DNA of 64,000 bases, taken from NCBI GenBank assembly GCA_964637165.1, contig CAZWVI010000009.1, positions 1 through 64,000 of the forward strand, written 5' to 3'. A program made the translations under genes and the position numbers. Positions 59,662 through 64,000 of the stretch are shown one piece after another (positions within the stretch are counted from its first letter, which is position 1; each line of letters opens with the position of its first letter). The DNA is from CAZWVI01 sp964637165 (lineage in GTDB: Bacteria; Planctomycetota; UBA1135). The notes under the pieces were generated by a model. The model saw only the letters and a list, made by a program, of their open reading frames with translations, was not told the origin of the DNA and ran no database searches.

Positions 59662-60416
59662 AACGCCAAACGACCCCGGCGATTGTTCTGCGACGCTGGC
59701 CTTACTCTGAAAGTTCGCTGGCAGTGCGTGTATTGACCCCTACCCATGGCACCTTGGCAATGTTGGCCAAAGGGGCTTATAAAGCAAAGTCCGGCATGAT
59801 GGGAGTGCTTGACACTTGGGCCTTAGTCGAAATTGAATTTTCCTCGCGAAAAGGTGCCGATATGCAATCTCTGTACAAGGCCAACTTATTGAATCGACTT
59901 TCGGGTCTTTCTAAGAGTCCCGAGCAGCTGGCCGCCGCCGGGGTGCTGGGCGAACTAGCTGAACTGGCAGCACCCTCGGGGCAAGAGTCGAGCGCGAGTT
60001 TTATTTTTTTAGTAAAGCGCTTAGAAAGCTTGGCCAATGGTTGTGAAATAAAGGCGTTAATGTGCTCGGCGTTAATCCAAGCCCTCGATCTGCTCGGACT
60101 CTCGCCACACCTGTTGCCCGAATCCGAATTCAACGACAAATTATGGTTCGATTTTGAAGCTGGAGGAGTTTTGGAGCCCGGCTGTCAGCGGCCGCTTGGC
60201 CAAGCGACTTTAGTTTCTGCTGAAGTCTTGCGCCTACTCGACTTGGCCCGCTCCCAACCTGATTTGGAGTTGCAAGCAAAAGACGAAACAATTGAGGAAG
60301 CACTTACAATATTGGGTCAGTTCATGCATTTCCACCTTGAACGCCCGCCGCGTGCATGGAAACCTCTGCGCAAACATTTGCGCCCCATAACTAATCATGA
60401 AGTTGCCAATAATTAA
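59658..60416 (+). CDS. recO: DNA repair protein RecO
   Basis: 252 residues. The OB-fold N-terminus is PAIVLRRWPYSESSLAVRVLTPTHGTLAMLAKGAYKAKS, followed by LYKANLLNRLSGL. The helical C-terminal domain contains LIQALDLLGLSPHL. It has GCQRPLGQ where other RecO proteins may carry a zinc cluster, so most zinc Cys are absent. It mediates RecA loading with RecR. It is coupled to the CorC-like gene by an ATGA overlap and overlaps the next gene by 20 bases. Confidence 0.82.
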   Translation: MKRQTTPAIVLRRWPYSESSLAVRVLTPTHGTLAMLAKGAYKAKSGMMGVLDTWALVEIEFSSRKGADMQSLYKANLLNRLSGLSKSPEQLAAAGVLGELAELAAPSGQESSASFIFLVKRLESLANGCEIKALMCSALIQALDLLGLSPHLLPESEFNDKLWFDFEAGGVLEPGCQRPLGQATLVSAEVLRLLDLARSQPDLELQAKDETIEEALTILGQFMHFHLERPPRAWKPLRKHLRPITNHEVANN

Positions 60417-61293
60417 GACCACCCTCAGTAGCGCAATCCTGTTACTTGGAGCGTGTTCATCCATTCCTACGGTTCCATTTGGCTATGCCGATTTGAACGA
60501 GGCCCAGGAATTATTTGCCGCCGGAGAATACCCAGCCGCCAATCGTGCACTACGTGACCGTGAACGGGAGCACTTTGACCGTCACAGCCAAAACTCATAT
60601 AGCTTGCTGGCCGGTGATATTGCCTGGGAGCTTGAAGATTGGGATGCAGCAATTCTTCACTACCAAGAGTTTCTGTTATTTGGTGGCGCGGCGAGCACTT
60701 CAGAGCGTGTCGAAGAGCGTTTGTTCGGTGCCGGACTACAGTTGATAAATGGAGAACGCCGCGCATTTGGGATTTTCCCAGACCGCACTCGCGGCGCGCG
60801 GGTGCTAATGGACCTCGCTCTATGGGCGCCGCGCAGCCCCTGGGCTGGTGAGGCCTTGGCAATAACTGCCAATTGGTTTTTTGACGACCGCCAATTTAAT
60901 CAAGCAGCCGATGCCTATCGAGTCATTCTGCAAGAGCACCCTGGAAGTGAGTTTACTGATTTGGCGACCTATCGTTTAGGCATGTGCGCATACGAGCGCA
61001 TTACTGGCCCATGGCTAGAAGAAAAATTAATCGAGGAAGCGCGTAGTCAAATTGAGCATTACCTACTTGCTTACCCAACTGGTTTGTTTAAAGATGAAGC
61101 AGTTTTAGTTTCTGCTGAGCTTGAGGAAATATCTGCAGAACGGGAATTAAAAATTGGCGATTACTACTTAACTATTGGTAATTTCCGGGGTGCACGTGCT
61201 CACTACTTGGAAGCATCTACGCGCGCCGGCACCAAAGTTTCTAATCTAGCACGCCAAAAGCTTGAATCGCTGCCGGACGAAGACCTCGAGTAA
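60397..61293 (+). CDS. BamD-like outer-membrane lipoprotein (TPR)
   Basis: 298 residues with lipoprotein signal KTTLSSAILLLGACSS. Helical TPR-like repeats include LNEAQELFAAGEYPAANRAL, WDAAILHYQEFLLFGG, and FNQAADAYRVILQEHPGSEFTDLATYRLGMCAYE. The layout of BamD/YfiO proteins is recognisable; confidence in orthology is moderate. It would help insert barrels such as the porin of the electron conduit. LptE-like and FtsH genes follow without gaps. Confidence 0.75.
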   Translation: MKLPIIKTTLSSAILLLGACSSIPTVPFGYADLNEAQELFAAGEYPAANRALRDREREHFDRHSQNSYSLLAGDIAWELEDWDAAILHYQEFLLFGGAASTSERVEERLFGAGLQLINGERRAFGIFPDRTRGARVLMDLALWAPRSPWAGEALAITANWFFDDRQFNQAADAYRVILQEHPGSEFTDLATYRLGMCAYERITGPWLEEKLIEEARSQIEHYLLAYPTGLFKDEAVLVSAELEEISAERELKIGDYYLTIGNFRGARAHYLEASTRAGTKVSNLARQKLESLPDEDLE

Positions 61294-61800
61294 ATGAAAT
61301 TTCCGCGACTGTTCATCCTTTTAATGCCAGCCTTAATGCTGAGCTATGGATGTGGCTATGCTGTGGTTAATCCGAATGTCGGTGGTGGACGAACTGTGGA
61401 CGTGCAAATCCCCGAAAACCACACCAATTGGCGGAGTTTGGAAGTAAATCTTGCTGAATCATTACGAGAAGACATTCAATCTTTATTAAATGTCAGATTG
61501 AATCATCGTGGTGCTGACCTAATCCTTAAGTCAAGCATCGTTGATGCCTTCCGTTCCGCGCCAGTTCGCGACCGCACCGGCGGCGCTCTGCTTGGAACTT
61601 CCTCACTAGCGGTTAGCTGGTCTCTTGAAACCCGCGCCGGAAGGCTCATTGCCCAAGGCAAAATAGACCAAACTTTAGAATTTTTACCGAGTGCCGATGA
61701 AGATCCTTACTCCGCTCTCGCAGAAATCATCGATTGGATGGCGGAGTCAATCGTAATAGAAATCAATGCTGGCATCGCAGCCGATGACAGCTCAAGTTAA
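61294..61800 (+). CDS. LptE-like LPS-assembly lipoprotein
   Basis: 168 residues. LLMPALMLSYGCGYAVV is the lipobox followed by the G-Y start typical of LptE. TVDVQIPENHTNWRSLEVNLAESLREDIQSL and NHRGADLILKSSIVDAFRSA match the beta-alpha-beta layout of the LptE fold, and LIAQGKIDQTLEF is a later strand. It partners LptD in placing LPS in the outer leaflet. The ATG follows the upstream stop directly, and its TAA shares a base with the ftsH ATG. Confidence 0.75.
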   Translation: MKFPRLFILLMPALMLSYGCGYAVVNPNVGGGRTVDVQIPENHTNWRSLEVNLAESLREDIQSLLNVRLNHRGADLILKSSIVDAFRSAPVRDRTGGALLGTSSLAVSWSLETRAGRLIAQGKIDQTLEFLPSADEDPYSALAEIIDWMAESIVIEINAGIAADDSSS

Positions 61801-64000
61801 TGGACAACCAACAACCACCATCTTCTCCTCAACCTGAGGACCAAAAACCAACCGGGCGGCGCGGAATCGGGCCAGTGTTAATGGTTGCCAGCATGATGCT
61901 GCTGCTATTAATCATGTATGGCACCGACACCCCCGCCAAACAGATTTCCGAGGATCGCTTTTGGTATGAACTCTACACCGGGCAACTTGAAAATCCGGTT
62001 ATTGACGGGCCAGGCACGGTTGTTGCCACCCACCGTGACACTCCTACCAGCGAAACTGAAACGCGAGTTACGGTAAGTGTTACCGACACCTCGGATATCA
62101 AAGACCGTATTCGCGAAATTAATGCTCGCGAACGTGCGGATAATTTCCCGATTAATAATTTCCTAGAAGAAGTTGCGGCTGGCACTTTGCGGCCGTTAAA
62201 AGGTTATCCAATTCGTTTACGCGAGTTATTAAACCCTGAAGCTCCTGCAGGCGGCGACGTTATTCGTCAACGCTTCTTTGTTGACTACGCAGATTCCACT
62301 GGTCTGCATTACGCTGAAGTTGTTGGCGCGGCCAGCGATGAAATTAACCTACTGCAATTGAGTACAGTCCTCATCGACAAGGGGGCCGAAATTGAGGACG
62401 GCCTTAGTTTTGACACCGTTAGTACGCTGACCACCGAAGAACAGAATTCAATGGCATTGTTCTTCTTTTCGACCTTTGGGCCGATTCTTTTGCTGGTGGT
62501 GTTGTTCTGGTTTTTGTTTATGCGCCAAATGAAGGGTCAAGGCGGAATGGGCGGAATGATGAACTTCAGCCGCTCGCGCGCCAAGCTTTACAACAAGGAC
62601 AACAAATCTGATATTACTTTCAAAGATGTTGCGGGAATCGATGAAGCCAAAGATGAAGTTGGCGAAATCATTGAGTTCTTAAAAAATTCTAAAAAGTTCA
62701 AGAAATTGGGTGGACGCATCCCGCGCGGAGTACTGTTGGTGGGCCCTCCTGGAACTGGAAAAACTCTGATGGCCAAGGCCATCGCCGGTGAAGCCGATGT
62801 GCCATTCTTATCGATTAGTGGTTCGGACTTCGTTGAAATGTTTGTCGGAGTTGGTGCCAGCCGAGTGCGCGATTTATTCAAGACCGCTCGCGAATCAGCG
62901 CCTTGCATAATATTCCTTGATGAAATTGATGCAGTTGGCCGCAAACGCGGCTCGGGAATGGGTGGCGGTCACGATGAACGTGAACAAACTCTAAACGCAA
63001 TTTTGGTTGAGATGGATGGCTTTGGCACCGACGACGGCATCATTCTGATGGCCGCAACTAACCGACCAGACGTTTTGGATCCCGCTTTATTGCGCCCAGG
63101 CCGCTTTGACCGTGAAATCGTAATTGATCTACCTGATGTTAATGGCCGCCAGGAAATACTCATTGTCCACGCCGACCAGATAACTTTGGATCCCATGGTT
63201 GACATGGGAGTTGTGGCACGCGGCACTCCGGGATTTTCCGGGGCCGAGCTTGCGGCATTGGTGAATGAAGCGGCAATCACCGCTGCTATGGCTGACCGTG
63301 ATAGTGTCACTCAAGAGGACTTTGAGGAAGCGCGCGACAAAGTACGATTTGGTCGTGAGAAAAAATCTCGCGTCATGGAACCTGAAGATAAGCGCATTAC
63401 CGCCTACCACGAAGCTGGCCACGCAGTGGTTAACTGCGAACTCGATGGCACTTCACCAGTGCACAAAGTCACAATTATTCCGCGTGGCATGGCTCTAGGT
63501 GCCACCATGATGTTGCCAGAAAAAGACCGGCTTCACCTAACTCGCAATCAAATGATGGCCGAGTTGGCGGTTCTATATGGTGGTCGTGTAGCCGAAGAAT
63601 TGTTCTGTGATGACATCACCGCCGGTGCTTCAAATGACATTCAGCGGGCCACCAGTCTGGCCAAGCGCATGGTTACTGAATGGGGCATGTCAACCTTAGT
63701 TGGCCCGGTCAACTTAGCCGACCGCAGTGGTTCAGAATTCCTCGGGACCGAATTCACTGTCGGCAAAGACCACTCAGAAGAAACCGTTTCTGATATTGAC
63801 AAGGAAGTTCGTCGCATTGCCTTGGAAAGCCACGCCAAAGCTACTGAAGTTCTAAAGGACAAATTAGACCAAACAACCCGCGTGGCCGAGGCCCTGCTCC
63901 TCTACGAAACCATCACCGGGGACGAGGTGCGCAAGCTGATTTACGACAGCATTGAAGTCGCCGATTTGCGTACGCAAAATGCACCCCCTCCCTTGCCAAC
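61800..64000 (+). CDS. ftsH: ATP-dependent zinc metalloprotease FtsH (cut by the window end)
   Basis: At least 733 residues; the end lies beyond the window. TM1 (~20-42, PVLMVASMMLLLLIMYGT) and TM2 (~220-243, FFSTFGPILLLVVLFWFLFM) flank an unusually long ~175-residue periplasmic segment; E. coli FtsH has about 70. The AAA domain has Walker A GPPGTGKT (~315), Walker B IIFLDEID and the second region of homology ATNRPDVLDPALLRPGRFDR. The protease has HEAGH (~537). It degrades membrane and regulatory proteins. Placement after the BamD- and LptE-like genes fits a role in balancing envelope synthesis. Confidence 0.95.
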   Translation, partial: MDNQQPPSSPQPEDQKPTGRRGIGPVLMVASMMLLLLIMYGTDTPAKQISEDRFWYELYTGQLENPVIDGPGTVVATHRDTPTSETETRVTVSVTDTSDIKDRIREINARERADNFPINNFLEEVAAGTLRPLKGYPIRLRELLNPEAPAGGDVIRQRFFVDYADSTGLHYAEVVGAASDEINLLQLSTVLIDKGAEIEDGLSFDTVSTLTTEEQNSMALFFFSTFGPILLLVVLFWFLFMRQMKGQGGMGGMMNFSRSRAKLYNKDNKSDITFKDVAGIDEAKDEVGEIIEFLKNSKKFKKLGGRIPRGVLLVGPPGTGKTLMAKAIAGEADVPFLSISGSDFVEMFVGVGASRVRDLFKTARESAPCIIFLDEIDAVGRKRGSGMGGGHDEREQTLNAILVEMDGFGTDDGIILMAATNRPDVLDPALLRPGRFDREIVIDLPDVNGRQEILIVHADQITLDPMVDMGVVARGTPGFSGAELAALVNEAAITAAMADRDSVTQEDFEEARDKVRFGREKKSRVMEPEDKRITAYHEAGHAVVNCELDGTSPVHKVTIIPRGMALGATMMLPEKDRLHLTRNQMMAELAVLYGGRVAEELFCDDITAGASNDIQRATSLAKRMVTEWGMSTLVGPVNLADRSGSEFLGTEFTVGKDHSEETVSDIDKEVRRIALESHAKATEVLKDKLDQTTRVAEALLLYETITGDEVRKLIYDSIEVADLRTQNAPPPLP

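Overview
The window looks like chromosomal DNA of a Gram-negative, outer-membrane-bearing bacterium, most likely a member of the Planctomycetota or a close relative (inference). Pointers are LpxA, BamD-like and LptE-like envelope genes, many short lipoprotein or Sec signal peptides, an ECF-type sigma factor translationally coupled to a membrane Ser/Thr kinase, a Gfo/Idh/MocA-type secreted-dehydrogenase remnant and giant multidomain exported proteins. Base composition is near balanced. No rRNA, tRNA, insertion sequence, phage or CRISPR array was seen.

Layout. 0-6.6 kb: a pectate-lyase/hydrolase fusion, a decayed Gfo/Idh/MocA gene, cysE, a lone receiver domain and a GPI-PLD-like phospholipase. 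6.6-15.3 kb: a respiratory island with two divergent operons. The minus operon encodes an outer-membrane barrel, a 13-haem lipoprotein and an 8-haem lipoprotein and ends in a strong terminator. The plus operon encodes a membrane-anchored protein of unknown function, a tetrahaem cytochrome and a 17-haem protein fused to a cytochrome-b-like membrane domain. Together they carry 42 CxxCH sites and fit a complete quinol-to-cell-surface electron conduit. 15.3-20 kb: cytidine deaminase, sulfotransferase, topoisomerase III with a lysine-repeat tail, and a pseudopilin-like protein.

20-36 kb: one co-directional block of twelve tightly spaced or overlapping minus-strand genes. Nine encode exported amidohydrolase-like proteins (ten domains), of which only two keep the HxH metal motif. 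They are followed by a peroxiredoxin, a TrpD-like protein and a phosphatase-cytochrome c' fusion. 36-39.3 kb: lpxA, acs and a small unknown gene behind a SAM-clan riboswitch-like leader. 39.3-41 kb: a cobalamin riboswitch followed by an exported YncE-like propeller.

41-50 kb: kinase/sigma pair, methyltransferase, radical SAM protein, PepSY protein, leuB, a small carbonic-anhydrase-like protein, an exported protein, and a fused isopropylmalate dehydratase (LeuD domain before LeuC domain). leuB and the dehydratase share a 9-bp promoter-like word at the same distance from their starts. 50-57 kb: sugar-kinase-like gene and an acyl-CoA operon (two thiolases, enoyl-CoA hydratase) interleaved with two peptidyl-prolyl isomerases. 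57-64 kb: CBS protein, hutI and a plus-strand cluster corC-like, recO, bamD-like, lptE-like, ftsH (running off the end) for envelope and membrane quality control.
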